Shown in pieces: positions 43,901 to 50,727 of a stretch of 64,000 bases of DNA. Every line of letters begins with the position of its first letter. The first letter of the stretch is position 1. This stretch comes from Panopea generosa (Eukaryota; Mollusca; Bivalvia; Adapedonta; Hiatellidae). The stretch is from the NCBI GenBank assembly GCA_029582155.1, contig CM055895.1, positions 12,856,770-12,920,769 on the forward strand. Direction: 5' to 3'. The notes beneath the pieces are model-generated. The model ran no database searches, was not told where the DNA came from, and saw nothing but the letters and a program-made list of their open reading frames with translations. The position numbers were made by a program, and so were the translations under genes.

Positions 43901-45489
43901 TTTAAAAAATAGGTTTTGAAATTTCAAATCCACCAAAAAAGTGACAAAAACAATATTTTAATTACAGTATTGAAATTCAAAATAAATCCCTCTTCTAAAA
44001 ATGAATATAATATTCATATATTGTTTGGGAACTTTCTTCAATTGGTCAGTCAGACCTTTTCTAAGATGAAACAAATTCAACAATATGTAACCAATAATGA
44101 GACCCGACTTATTTCATAATTTATGTCATGCACAAAATACATTGCAATTTTAAGTGGGATTAACAGTGAAAGGAAAAAGAAAGTATACATACCTATAAAC
44201 TTCGACAGGTCAAGAAACAATAAATATATTGCATATAAACTTTGTATATTTATATTTCATCATATTGTTGAATAAAAAAACAAACATTTAATTCATTTCA
44301 AAGCAAAACAATAAGAAAAAATCAGTTCATTTTCCATCACATGACTAAACTTAGCCAATAATGAAATAATTTTAAAAAACAAAATGTATACTTTCTTTTT
44401 CCTTTCAGTGTATTTTAGTCTAACAAAGGCCAAGACAGAAAATCAATTTTCAATATTCACGTATAATATATATATTTTTTTTTTCAGTTCAGCCATTCTT
44501 CACTGTAGTGGCCCATTTATTTTCCAATTAACAACATGGATAATTATATGTTTGAGCGAGAATAAACAAATCTGAGCAATATCAATACAAGTATTCCATA
44601 TTTCCATAAAAACACTCTCTCAATCATACTCTTTCACTCATTTTTCAGCTGTCAATCTTATGTTTTTTAGCATTAAGTTTAAATAATAGACCTCACAATA
44701 GAGAATAAAAAAGAACAACTCTGTGTGCACAGTTACTTACGATAAAGAAATAATAATAAAAATAATATGTTACATTATGGTTGGTGTTATTTTCAGGGTC
44801 TACTTGTTTCATTTGTTTTAATAAAACATTTCTTACTTATTAATATAATAAATTATATAGTATAATATTTACCGGTACATAGAAATCTTTATGATTTATT
44901 AAAGAAAAAAAAAATTAACAATTAAGATATAAATCTACTTCCTAAAAATGAATTTATGTACATTATGTTAAAATTAAAAACGTACCTAATTTTTTTTTTA
45001 AATATGTACCAAGTTTATGGTTGATTTAGTAACAAGTAAAAAAAAAAAAGAAAAACTAATTATAAATAGAGGCAAAACTATGATAAACGAAAAACATATA
45101 TGTATGTATATGTATATATATATGTACAATGATTGCCTTTAAAACTTTTTAAAAAAAAAAAAAGTAAAAAAAAAATTACCTGCAAATACAAGAGTCACCA
45201 CGGAAGCATCGTCACTTGTAAAATCCAGCATGGATGTACAGAATAGCACCATATTGGCAACAACACTGTAGTATGTCAACCTCTCGCATAATTCTGTCAC
45301 TAAAATACTGATCACAACAAATAGTCGATCAGCCGTTATTTTCTTTTTCGGTGCCTCCTCCACAGGCAATGCAACCTTCTCATCTGACATTCTGCGAAAT
45401 TTAACTCCCGTCTCCTCTGGACTGTTGAACAATAATGGCTGTCTCTCCGGATCGGAATGGTGCCCTGACCCAGAGCCATCGCTATCAGT
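22652..45489 (-). CDS. SLC15A4-like proton-coupled peptide/histidine transporter, whole gene span
   Basis: Ten exons (45489-45180, 38578-38480, 37467-37397, 35062-34923, 33998-33829, 31523-31333, 30021-29835, 29144-28944, 27157-27023, 22917-22652) join with consistent phases into 1770 nt, 589 residues plus stop. A short first exon with the start codon is missing or lies at 54165. Human SLC15A4 is about 577 residues. POT/PTR2 family hallmarks are present: ELCER in the first helix, GGYVADSLAGKY, GTGGIKANVGPFGAQQ, FFNWFYWFIN and GLEFAYTQAP. Family members move di/tripeptides and histidine with protons across endolysosomal membranes. ERQPLL near the N-terminus fits a lysosomal sorting signal. Similarity to SLC15A3/A4 is by recognition, and substrate is inferred. 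Confidence 0.9.
22904..24203. repeat. Minisatellite of about 55 bp derived from the SLC15A4 intron-exon junction, about 20 units
   Basis: Units carry ACCAGTCTGAGGCAACTGT, then about 10 A/T-rich bases, then TTATTACATTTCATATAGG. The first unit is the real 3' end of the intron plus the first 14 bases of the last coding exon. The others repeat that junction, with pieces near 22962, 23020, 23073, 23129, 23663, 23718, 23773, 23884, 24010, 24138 and 24190 among others. Read on the gene's strand, most units contain TTTATACAG followed by TTGTCTCTGACTGG or a close variant, a complete 3' splice-site look-alike. A palindromic insertion splits the array at 23402-23592. Confidence 0.88.
23402..23592. mobile_element. 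Palindromic MITE inserted in the minisatellite
   Basis: Left arm starts ATTACACAAGTTCAATTTAA and includes TTTTGGCCACCTGGCCTTTA. The right arm is its reverse complement, ending CTTGTGTAAT. Arms of about 76 bp enclose about 38 bp (TAGGAAAATGGACGTTACCT region). It interrupts the surrounding repeat units, so it arrived after the array formed. Confidence 0.85.
24218..26880. repeat. 61-62 bp satellite with higher-order structure, about 43 units
   Basis: The unit is CCTAGCATCAAAACAAGCAT, TTAGACCAGAACAAGACTTT, GTAGTTAGCACTAAAATAG or ATAAGAA. Two length forms differ by a base. A marked variant (GACTTTTTAGTTAGCAC) recurs at 24444, 24875, 25491, 25922, 26291 and 26722, spaced 431, 616, 431, 369 and 431 bp, i.e. 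7, 10, 7, 6 and 7 units. Another (TAGTTAGTATTAAAAT) follows with similar spacing. With the junction minisatellite next to it, it fills almost the whole last intron. Confidence 0.95.
27023..27157 (-). CDS. SLC15A4-like transporter, exon encoding residues 457-502
   Basis: Acceptor ATTTACAG, donor GTAAGT at 27022-27017, 135 nt, phase 1 in and out. It encodes the conserved GLEFAYTQAPSFMQGLIMGL block of the POT family (late membrane helices) and the following helix ending VKAWRQD. Confidence 0.95.
27409..27588. mobile_element. Hairpin MITE, family P
   Basis: Ends ACAGTCCAACCTGTGTAAGC and CTTAAGACAGGTTGACT. The interior reads AGCCACTTGTCTTAAGCACT and ATTAAGCAACAACCTGTCTT. It lies in an SLC15A4 intron. 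Confidence 0.8.
28293..28512 (-). repeat. tRNA-derived SINE, family B, copy 4 (head truncated)
   Basis: The tail ATTGATTGATTGAATATTTA is at the left, then ACCAGCGAGGGCTAACAGA and CTTTCTCACTTGAATCAGTG. The head stops after TTGCCGGGAGGGGATTGGGA without a good box B. Confidence 0.8.
28671..28903. mobile_element. TTAA-flanked hairpin MITE, family K, copy 2
   Basis: TTAA-CCCTTTACTCCATAGATA at the left and TATGAAGTAAAGGG-TTAA at the right. The internal hairpin has GAAAACAGTGCAGGAAGAG / ACTTCCTGCACTGTTTTC. It sits 40 bp from an SLC15A4 exon, on the exon's downstream side. Confidence 0.85.
28944..29144 (-). CDS. SLC15A4-like transporter, exon encoding residues 390-457
   Basis: Acceptor CACTGTATAG, donor GTATAG at 28943-28938 (non-consensus at +4 to +6 but usable), 201 nt, phase 1 in and out. 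It encodes a helix (GMILAACAMLYAAIMEIV), a lumenal loop with a potential N-glycosylation site (NAS), and the conserved PEFAFIGSSEVFASIS helix. Confidence 0.93.
29640..29766 (-). repeat. tRNA-headed SINE fragment, family F
   Basis: The minus strand gives GGCTTATAGCTCAGTTAGTA (box A) and CAGGTCCGAGTACTGG (box B) 50 bp apart, then diverging sequence. It resembles a tRNA but lacks a paired acceptor stem, so it is called a SINE head. Confidence 0.55.
29835..30021 (-). CDS. SLC15A4-like transporter, exon encoding residues 328-390
   Basis: Acceptor CTGCATTTCAG, donor GTGAGC at 29834-29829, 187 nt, phase 0 in and phase 1 out. It encodes MSTSLFLQSERMN, directly after YWAVYSQ of the previous exon (a family block), then a helix (TLIILILIPIMDIIVYPLLA). 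Confidence 0.95.
30149..30262. mobile_element. Hairpin MITE, family P, truncated
   Basis: AAACCTGTCTTAAGCAGCCA, CCTTTTAAGACAAGTTGTTG and AATACAGGTTAATTTGC are in family order. The distal end is missing. Confidence 0.7.
30290..30405 (+). mobile_element. Family G element fragment
   Basis: AACATGCCAAAATAATATAT, TGAAAAGGGATTTCCTAAC and TAAAATAGATTTTCTG match family G (compare 47040 and 13475). It is short and has no ends. Confidence 0.6.
31333..31523 (-). CDS. SLC15A4-like transporter, exon encoding residues 264-327
   Basis: Acceptor TTCTGCTAG, donor GTAAGT at 31332-31327, 191 nt, phase 1 in and phase 0 out. It encodes the long cytosolic loop between the two six-helix halves, with an unusual cysteine cluster (CGQSCNSC) and a Gly/His-rich stretch, then a helix ending VLIIVYWAVYSQ. 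Confidence 0.95.
31600..31945. repeat. Family N repeat (AACAAGAGGCCC type) with a short P fragment before it
   Basis: TGACTGCTTAATACAGGTCG (family P end piece, near 31607) is followed by AACAAGAGGCCCAAGAGGGA, CCATGCAATGCTACATG, GTGCAAGTTTGGTTAAGATT and AATGTTAATGGACAGACGAT. It has the same order as 14303-14920 but is shorter. Confidence 0.65.
31950..32636. other. Intronic sequence, one GC-richer patch
   Basis: 32100-32260 is GC-richer, with CGTGTCAGCTTTGACCGTTA and CCGCCGCTGGCTTTCGCTCC and several GTCTC words. The 96-codon minus-strand frame across it has no recognisable domain and no splice sites that fit the transporter frame. It may be an old transposon. Confidence 0.35.
32637..32733 (-). 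repeat. Dispersed repeat L, copy 2
   Basis: Reverse complement of the 9972-10062 element: AGGAAAAGCAACTGATTGAG and CTCGTTTTTAATTATCCG flank a different centre. Confidence 0.5.
33378..33682 (+). repeat. tRNA-derived SINE, family B, copy 5 (nearly full length)
   Basis: Head CGATTAGCTCAGTTGGTTAT and GGTCATGAGTTTGAATCCC, full body (CTGATTCAAGTGGGAAAGT; GATCCCAGGAAACAGTGG), tail AATATTCAATCAAACAATCA. It sits about 150 bp downstream (in gene sense) of the 33829-33998 exon. Confidence 0.88.
33829..33998 (-). CDS. SLC15A4-like transporter, exon encoding residues 207-264
   Basis: Acceptor TTTTGATTGCAG, donor GTAATC at 33828-33823, 170 nt, phase 2 in and phase 1 out. It completes FFNWFYWFINAGA, the most diagnostic POT/PTR2 signature, and adds a helix (FLIPLISMIIALIIFMLA) ending in a basic KGRYKH loop. 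Confidence 0.96.
34048..34221. mobile_element. Hairpin MITE, family P
   Basis: ACCTGTCTTAAGCAGTCAGT at the left and TGCACAGGTCTGACTGT at the right, with AAGACAAGTGGCTGCTTAAT inside. The left terminus is degraded. Confidence 0.75.
34495..34640 (-). repeat. tRNA-derived SINE, family D, copy 1
   Basis: On the minus strand: GTAGTGTAGTGGATAGAGCA (box A), then GCAGCTTAGATCCCCAGCTC (box B, degraded), then body AGAAGCAGACATGAG on the opposite side. A closer copy is at 38225-38385. Confidence 0.65.
34923..35062 (-). CDS. SLC15A4-like transporter, exon encoding residues 161-207
   Basis: Acceptor CTTTTCCAG, donor GTAATG at 34922-34917, 140 nt, phase 0 in and phase 2 out. It encodes a helix (YFFLGLTFVAIGTGGIKANV) with the conserved GTGGIK block and GPFGAQQ, then VQSFFN leading into the signature in the next exon. 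Confidence 0.96.
35380..35468 (-). repeat. tRNA-like SINE head related to family D
   Basis: GGAATCGAACCCACAACCTC (reverse complement of a box B) and GAGCAGCCAACATTCATTCC resemble the family D head at 38300-38385, with a degraded box A. Confidence 0.5.
35553..35731. mobile_element. Hairpin MITE, family P (good copy)
   Basis: CTGTCAAACCTGTGTAAGCG at the left, GCTTAAGACAGGTTTGA at the right. Between them: CTATTAAGCAGCCACTTGTC and CAACAACATGTCTTAAAAAG. Confidence 0.85.
35912..36155 (-). repeat. tRNA-derived SINE, family B, copy 6 (internal deletion)
   Basis: Tail TATTTAGCATCATTTTTATG at the left, then a jump across the central body, then CTTCCCCACTTGAACCCGTG and head AGATTCAAACTCACGACTCA at the right. 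Confidence 0.75.
36172..36366. mobile_element. MITE family J, copy 1
   Basis: Terminal inverted repeats GGCCATTATAAATTAATTGC-TAGATTATCATCC and its complement at 36335-36366 (GGATGATAATCTAGCAATTA). The A/T-rich centre contains GGGGAG and GGGGGCGGG words. The neighbour copy is at 37504. Confidence 0.85.
36642..36705 (-). repeat. SINE family B head fragment, copy 7
   Basis: AGCAGGGATTCAAACTCACG and ACCCCTGAACTGATAGTTGG are the reverse complement of the family B tRNA-like head. The body is absent. Confidence 0.6.
36963..37145. mobile_element. Hairpin MITE, family P
   Basis: ACAGTCAAACCTGTTTAAGC at the left and TTTAGGCAGGTTTGACTTT at the right, interior as in the 35553 copy. Confidence 0.85.
37215..37375 (-). 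repeat. tRNA-headed SINE, family E
   Basis: The minus strand reads GGTCCAGCGGTAGAGCACCG (box A), then GGGTCATGGGTTCGATCC (box B), followed by GTGTCTTTGAGCAAGACACT. A piece with related body sequence lies near 43620. It abuts the upstream intron of the 37397-37467 exon within about 20 bp. Confidence 0.65.
37397..37467 (-). CDS. SLC15A4-like transporter, exon encoding residues 137-160
   Basis: The shortest exon (71 nt): acceptor TTGTATTACAG, donor GTAAGT at 37396-37391, phase 1 in and phase 0 out. It encodes LFLLPASAINYTDWFGGDED, a helix end and lumenal loop with a potential N-glycosylation site (NYT). Confidence 0.93.
37504..37726. mobile_element. MITE family J, copy 2
   Basis: GCTAGATTATCATCC at the left and GGATGATAATCTAGCAATTA at the right around an A/T-rich core. 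The left terminus lacks the outer GGCCATTAT. Confidence 0.8.
38225..38385 (-). repeat. tRNA-derived SINE, family D, copy 2
   Basis: The minus strand gives GGTAGTCTTATGGATAGAGT (box A), GGTTGCGGGTTAAATTCCC (box B) and body CTCAGTACTGGTTGTACCCA, GGAAGCGGACTCGAGAGC. It matches 34495-34640. Confidence 0.7.
38480..38578 (-). CDS. SLC15A4-like transporter, exon encoding residues 104-137
   Basis: Acceptor TTGCCTTGCAG, donor GTTAGT at 38479-38474, 99 nt, phase 1 in and out. It encodes TVYIIPVFGGYVADSLAGKY, the helix 2-3 loop signature of the family, then a helix (NTILGSGLIYLL). Confidence 0.95.
39385..39625 (-). repeat. tRNA-derived SINE, family A, copy 3
   Basis: Tail at the left (TTCAAGTTAAATATGGCATA; TCCAGTTTTATTGGTGGAGG), body TTCCGCAAGTAACTGGAAAC, head at the right (GGGTCTCGAACCTACGACCT; TAGACCACTCTGCCACAGAG, both reverse complement). 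Confidence 0.85.
39630..40915. other. Large intron sequence, nothing assigned
   Basis: AT-rich. One possible tRNA-like head lies at 40045-40085 (GGTCGAGGGTTTGATCAC), too weak to call. No coding exon fits the transporter here. Confidence 0.4.
40917..41943. mobile_element. Non-coding DNA element, family H, uninterrupted copy (about 1 kb)
   Basis: Ends: ATTAAACTTCCGAAACGG at the left and TTTCGGAAGGTTAAT at the right. Its length matches the two parts of the second copy (47219-47410 plus 49696-50504). Shared blocks include TCTTCCAGATGATAGAATA, GGCAGAAAACGGGGAGTTA and AAAAAAGAAAACCCAATAAC. No transposase is visible. Confidence 0.75.
41960..42070. repeat. 3' end of an AACAAGAGGCCC/GTGAGCTAAAA-type repeat
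   Basis: AATTGTTAATGGACGTACGA, ACAGACAAAAGTTGATCGCA and CTCAGGTGACCTAAAAACA follow the usual order of this mollusc repeat's 3' end. It starts just after family H. Confidence 0.55.
42226..42575. repeat. Compound pentanucleotide microsatellite
   Basis: (TATTG)n at 42226-42370 with TGCAT-type interruptions, a 45-bp non-repetitive spacer, (GGCAG)n at 42412-42487 (15 units), then TGCAC/TGCAT units at about 42530-42575. All blocks keep a five-base period, so all frames are long and open on both strands. No gene is implied. Confidence 0.95.
42576..42808 (-). repeat. tRNA-derived SINE, family C, copy 2 (head truncated)
   Basis: TTTAGCATCACTTTCAATAA, CAGACAGTATTCTAACTGC and CCCAGTCACATTATACCCAG match the family C body. 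The head keeps only ACGAGGCGGACAC at the right. Confidence 0.7.
42985..43200. repeat. Fragment of an AACAAGAGRCCC-type repeat
   Basis: AAACAAGAGACCCAGGCC and ACTCTACTCATAATAATTA resemble another branch of the family N style repeats. The 3' end is unclear. Confidence 0.4.
43275..43530 (-). repeat. tRNA-derived SINE, family B, copy 8
   Basis: Tail ATTGACTGATTGAATATTTT at the left, GCATCGAGGGCTAACAGATG, TTTCCCACTTGAATCAGCG, and head AGGGATTCAAACTGACAACC at the right. Confidence 0.8.
43850..44155 (-). mobile_element. Family G element fragment
   Basis: CAAATCCACCAAAAAAGTGA, TTTTCTAAGATGAAACAAAT and TTGCAATTTTAAGTGGGATT are in the order of the minus-strand copy at 55677-56158. The ends are lost. 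Confidence 0.55.
44160..45179. other. AT-rich intron sequence next to the N-terminal exon
   Basis: Low-complexity A/T sequence with a (TATG/TATA)n patch at about 45098-45125 and A-runs. No gene feature is seen. Confidence 0.5.
45180..45489 (-). CDS. SLC15A4-like transporter, N-terminal exon (residues 1-103 as numbered here)
   Basis: Acceptor TTTTGCAATCAG, donor GTAATT at 45179-45174, 310 nt, phase 0 in and phase 1 out. It encodes a Ser/Gly/Asp-rich cytosolic N-terminus with ERQPLL (residues 15-20), a basic stretch (APKKKITADR) and the first helix with ELCER at residues 66-70. ELCER is the ExxER motif that POT transporters use for proton coupling. There is no in-frame ATG before the acceptor, so a short upstream exon must supply the start. 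Confidence 0.93.
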
Positions 45490-45990
45490 CTGATTGCAAA
45501 AGATAAACAAACATTAAGCAGATCTACCTAGCAAACAAGGAATGCATAATACATACGCAAATAATCAAAATGATGTGAAAGGTATTGAAACTCAAGCTTT
45601 TGCCGATACTGACCACCAGGGTAATAGCCAATGATTATTAAAGTAAATAAATACTGACCTTTGACTTTTTAAATTTTTATTGAAACATTTCATTCTGAGT
45701 TGTGCAAATTACTTAAGCGGTTTGTTCAGAAATTAATTTTGAATAAAGAAAAGAGAATAATAATGTTTAAATATTGTTTTTCCATTCTGGACTATTTCTG
45801 ACATTTTACAAGATTTAAATTACCATATAATGATGATTGACTTTTTCAACAAATTTCTATACTATATTAATTTTATGATCATTTTGAAAGACTTGTTTAA
45901 AATAGATGATTTCTACCTAGTAGATGTAATAAAAGTAAATTATCTTATTAAGTAATATTAGGACAATATCAATATAGTAAGCACCAACTG
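45490..45990. other. Intronic AT-rich sequence
   Basis: No repeat or exon is recognised apart from A/T-rich tracts. Confidence 0.4.
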
Positions 45991-45995
45991 AAATA

Positions 45996-46022
45996 ATGAA
46001 TGAATGAATGAATGAATGAATA
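45996..46022. repeat. (GAAT)n microsatellite
   Basis: Six units of TGAA/GAAT, directly before dispersed repeat Q. Confidence 0.85.
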
Positions 46023-46395
46023 AACAGGGTTTTACAGTGTACCAACACACTATAGGTTATTTGACACCAACAGGAAGAAAGATTCCAGGTTCACTCCACA
46101 TGTACAGAAACAACAAATTAATATACAGATAAAAAAAAGACTTCAACAAATTAATATGCAGAATGAACCTAGAACCAGACTGACAGCTGCAGAACTGCAG
46201 AGTTTCAGCAAATTCTATCGTATTACTCAAATTGTCGCTTCTTACGACATGCATGAGCCACAGTTGTCCTATTCTTGCCATCACTCATATGGCTCCATGA
46301 AACCACATAGGGGTTGATAATTTAATCACAATAGTGAACATGACAAAAAATAATAAAATGAACATGACACCCATTCAGAGGATTCCTACCCCTCT
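46023..46395. repeat. Dispersed repeat Q, copy 2
   Basis: CAGGGTTTTACAGTGTACCA, AGCTGCAGAACTGCAGAGTT, ATTGTCGCTTCTTACGACAT and GGGTTGATAATTTAATCAC match 11905-12230, with an extra direct duplication (AACAAATTAATATACAGA / CAACAAATTAATATGCAGA). Confidence 0.8.
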
Positions 46396-47218
46396 GCAGA
46401 GATCGGCAGTGATTCTATTCTTAGCCGGAGCCACATGGGATTCACAACGGAAATAACTTGCAGCTTTGATCTTTGCAATATAATACAGTGATTGCAATAA
46501 ATCTTAGATCCAGGGCTTGAAATTTCTTATTAAAGCTACTCATCCTCCCTTTCCAACATTTTTTTATTGAATATTTAAAATAAAAAAAATATTCATGTTG
46601 TCCCTTAAATCTTACTCAATCATCCTGTCTGATTTGTTCACTCTTTGTGGCAAGTGGACAAGTAGAAATTTTCATCCCTGAGATCTTATGTCTATTTATT
46701 TGTGAAAAGATGACAGTAAAATTACTATAATATAAAAAAAACTACAAAATTACAGACTAATTTTAAAATATATATATTGATCTGGGTCCCTGTGTATAAC
46801 AAATGAATTGAAACAGTAGCAGGGTGCTATTTCTGAGCTTGTGATTGAGAAATATTGTAAGGATATATTTTGGTTGTTTATTACAAGACTGTATGCATCC
46901 ATTGTTTCAAATAATGACTGTTGAAGGGAGTATATCGGGATTTTTCAAAATTTTAAAACTGGCTAAAACATTTTTTTCCAATAAATCATACCTATATATT
47001 CTCACTGACCCCATATTGCCAAAGAGATATATATTTAAACATGCCAAAATTATGTATTGAAAAGGGTTTCCTTACTTTGGCTATGCGCCTAAAACAGCTT
47101 TCCCACTTAAAATGGTATATTTAACATATTTTGTGACATATTAATTGAGTCAAATGATTTTATTTTTATTTCAATTTGATCCGTTATACAGGTTTAAATG
47201 TAGTAAAAATTGTTTAAA

Positions 47219-50200
47219 GGCTCATTAAACTTCAGGAATGGTCGTTTTTAGTTTTAGGTTAAGTCAGTTTTATTCTTCCAGATGATAGAATATATGTTTA
47301 CTAGATCAATGAGAGATTTTGCAAACGAAAAAATATATATAAAGCACATTATTATTACATAATTAAGAATGTGTTTTGTTTACAAATTAATGTTCGTCTC
47401 TTTCTGATAACGTCTCACACCACTATTACATTTCCCATAGGGCTCCATTGTAACATTTATGTCCAAAACAGAGAGAAAAATTAAATTCTGCAGCATGTGT
47501 CTGGGCTCAAATTCTTCACTGGTTCAAGATATGCAATTATAAAGAAAAAAAAGTATACCTTGACCAGGTTGTTTTTTTTTAAATTCAATGCCTTTGTGAT
47601 ACCTATCAATTTCCAGATGCGGTTCGAACCGACAATTCTGAAATGACAAAGAACTGTCCAGAAAGCTGGTATCAGCATCAAATTTTCAGTGGTGATTTCT
47701 AAAATACTGACCATTTAACTCATGCTAGCAAAAAACAAAACATTGCAGTACAAAGCCCTGAAAAAAGAATGAAAAGAGAACTAAAGTTTTATTTCTACCT
47801 CCTTCATCTGTAGGTCCGGAGTACTCAAGGGAGATAATAGTGGTGTGAGTCCTGAACAGGACTTTTTTTTTAAATTTTAGATTCTAAATTTACATATTAT
47901 GTAACAATACTCAATACAAGTTCAATAAAGCTAAATGCATCCCCATATCTGAACTAGTTCTGCAATAAAATAAGTTTTAGTGACACATGGTTTCAGTCAA
48001 AATGCTGCTATTTCTTGTAAAAAAGCAAGAATTGACAACCCTAAAGTCTAAATTTCATGATAACTTGACCAGTTGTGTCTAAAAAGGTCTGAAACTTTCT
48101 CAACTACATGGTAAAATGAAAAGGTGTCTGAAAATGGAAAAAAAACAGACATTTTGATTACAAAAAAATATTGTGGAACAAAACTTATTAAACATAACAT
48201 ATTTTAGATAAAATTTCAATATCAGAATGATATGGCAGCAACACAAGCAAACAATTCAAGCTATTTTCATGCTAAAGTACTCCATTACCCTGTCTACACA
48301 TCAATTCCAATATAAGAAGGGCAACACAGGCCCAATAGATAATGCATACATGACATTCAATGTAAAATTCTGCACATCTACAGCATTTTCTATAAAAATG
48401 GAGTACAAGCAAAAACTTCGCCAAATTCAATGATTCGACGCAGAATTTAATGCGACGACAACCGAAAACAACTGAGGTAAACCGTTAACTGGCCGCTTGG
48501 CAAGATTGCAACTACTGCCTTTTCATAATTAAACAATAAAAATTAGTACAAACACCCAGTTCACTGTAAATATGTAATTTATTTCATTTTGCAAACAATT
48601 CTATTTTTGCATGCAGAAATAAGTGGGTGGGGTAATAAATTAATGTAAAAATCAGCTTAAAATTCACAATCTGAGCAATAAGCATGCCCATTGGAATTCA
48701 GTGTGATCTTGCAGATACTTCAACCTGAATTAAGGGTTGGTAGCTCTACAGAAATATGGCAAAACCACACATGATGGAAAGAGTGTCACAAATAGGATCT
48801 GTCTATGAGGACAGGTGTTCATGAAATATGAGACTGGACACTGCTCATAAACCTAAACTTTGGGCAAGGAAACACCAAAATGACCATCTACAGAGTAAAC
48901 CAGCATTCTGCCATGCATTAGACATGATGTATCTCTCTTTTTGTTTCCACCTTTAACAGAATACTAAATCATACATGGATAATATGAATATCAATAAATT
49001 GACATATACAAAGTTTGGTCAATGTGTGTAATTTCTATCATAAATGCATGAAAAAAAAAATGCAAATCTCCACCATCAGTTATATTGAAATGTTTAAAAA
49101 CTCAGATTATGTTCAACTATACATAACATGTCCAAATTATAGTTTAATACATTCTATTTAAAGAAATCAGCATCCTTCAACACTGCAACATGCAGATCTG
49201 TCAGTTTCTGTTAACGTCTCACACCACTATTACATTTCCCATAGGGCTCCATTGTAACATTTATGTCCAAAACAGAGAGAAAAATTAAATTCTGCAGCAT
49301 GTGTCTGGGCTCAAATTCTTCACTGGTTCAAGATATTTAATTATAAAGAAAAAAAAGTATACCTTGACCAGGTTGTTTTTTTTTAAATTCAATGCTTTTG
49401 TGAGACCTATCAATTTCCAGAGTAATAATATGTCAACTATTCGCCCTTGATGCGGTTCGAACCGACAATTCTGAAATGACACAGAACTGTCCAGAAAGCT
49501 GGTATCAGCATCAAATTTTCAGTGGTGATTTCTTGGAAAATACTGACCATTTAAATGAGTTAGCTAGCAAAAAATAAAAAATTGCAGTACAAAGCCCTGA
49601 AAAAAGAATAAAAAGAGAACTAAAGTTTTATTTCTACCTCCTTCATCTGCAGGTCCGGAGTACTCAAGGGAGATAATAGTGGTGTGAATCCATAAACACC
49701 TTCGGCAGAAAACGGGGAGTTAAGAAGCTTGTTCGGAAATGCGTTGGTCGATAATATATGATCAATTCACTTCAGAGAGAAACATAGTATGGGGAACTGT
49801 AAGGGATGAGGTTAAAAATTAGATAACTGCTTGTGGTAAGATAGTTTTTAAGAACATCACCTTTATTCCCTTCAGTGTATTAATAAACTGAAACCCACAA
49901 GATAATTTATTGCACGTAGGCGATGAATCGTTCATATAAAATTAAAAATAAAGATACTTTTTAAGAACTGTACTAAACAAACCACCCTTGGTAGCCTCTC
50001 AGTATTGACTGTGACGCAATAGCGCGTGCGATAGTATCACGCGTATATGCAAGGGAGGATCCTGAGCATGAGTTACTAGACAAAACTAGTTTTCCCTACT
50101 CATTGTTTTTCAGTGCGTATAAATGATATAATGCGTACTAAGTTCAAAACAGTTTATATATTTCTTTTTAAAAAAGAAAACCCAATAACGATACATAATA

Positions 50201-50504
50201 TCAGTGAAGCCGTAACTTTTCTGGTCTTATTAATGAACCATTATTTAACAGTCTTAATCCACACACTGCCACTGCAGTATTCATTTGTGTACTTCAGATC
50301 ACTGGTGAAGTCTGAAAGCAACCGAGTCAATACGGAGTTCGTCTAAGAAAAACACATTTCAATCGACGTTATTTATTTTCTCGCTTTTTTAAAAACAGTC
50401 ACTAAGGGGTCTACAGGAATGGTTTTAGCAATACTATAAACACATTTAATTATAATCATTTTTGTTATTATCCAAAAGTGTGCATTTTGGAAGTTTAATG
50501 AGGC
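47219..50504. mobile_element. Family H element, nested copy, itself split
   Basis: Termini GGCTCATTAAACTTCAGGAA and TTTTGGAAGTTTAATGAGGC are inverted repeats. TTTAAA flanks both sides (47213-47218 and 50505-50510), a likely target duplication. Its two parts (47219-47410, 49696-50504) add up to about the 1 kb of the intact copy at 40917. Confidence 0.8.
47411..49691. mobile_element. Non-coding element with long terminal direct repeats, TSD ATAA
   Basis: Direct repeats of 442 bp (47411-47852) and 477 bp (49215-49691) flank 1.36 kb with no gag, pol or transposase. The target is duplicated as ATAA (47407-47410 and 49692-49695), where the empty site in the other family H copy reads CTGATAAACACATC. 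Each terminal repeat has its own inverted ends, CTCACACCACTATTA and TAATAGTGGTGTGA. A TRIM-like LTR relic is the simplest reading. Two inverted-end MITEs around captured DNA is the alternative, because the repeats lack the usual TG...CA ends. Confidence 0.75.
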
Positions 50505-50727
50505 TTTAAACTTAAAAAGAATCAGAATGAAGATGCAAAGGCTGTCAAACAGTATTTAAGTACTGTCTATTTACAGAATGGAGGTTTTGTTTCAAGTTTA
50601 CCACTCTGATTTACATATTGATTTTGTCACATTTTGGTGAATTTGACATACTAAATTATTATATATATTAGTAATTTATAATTTTATATAAATGAACTTA
50701 GATTTATATTTATAAATGATAAAGAGA

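Larger units (their letters stand above)
46925..50725 (+). mobile_element. Family G element, host of a nested insertion series
   Basis: Left part 46925-47218 starts GAAGGGAGTATATCGGGATT. Right part 50505-50725 continues with AAGAATCAGAATGAAGATGC, TTTCAAGTTTACCACTCTG and AATGATAAAGAGATG. Joining across the gap gives the same order as the uninterrupted copy at 13301. The gap is a family H element with TTTAAA on both sides, and a SINE B head cuts the right end at about 50728. Confidence 0.75.
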
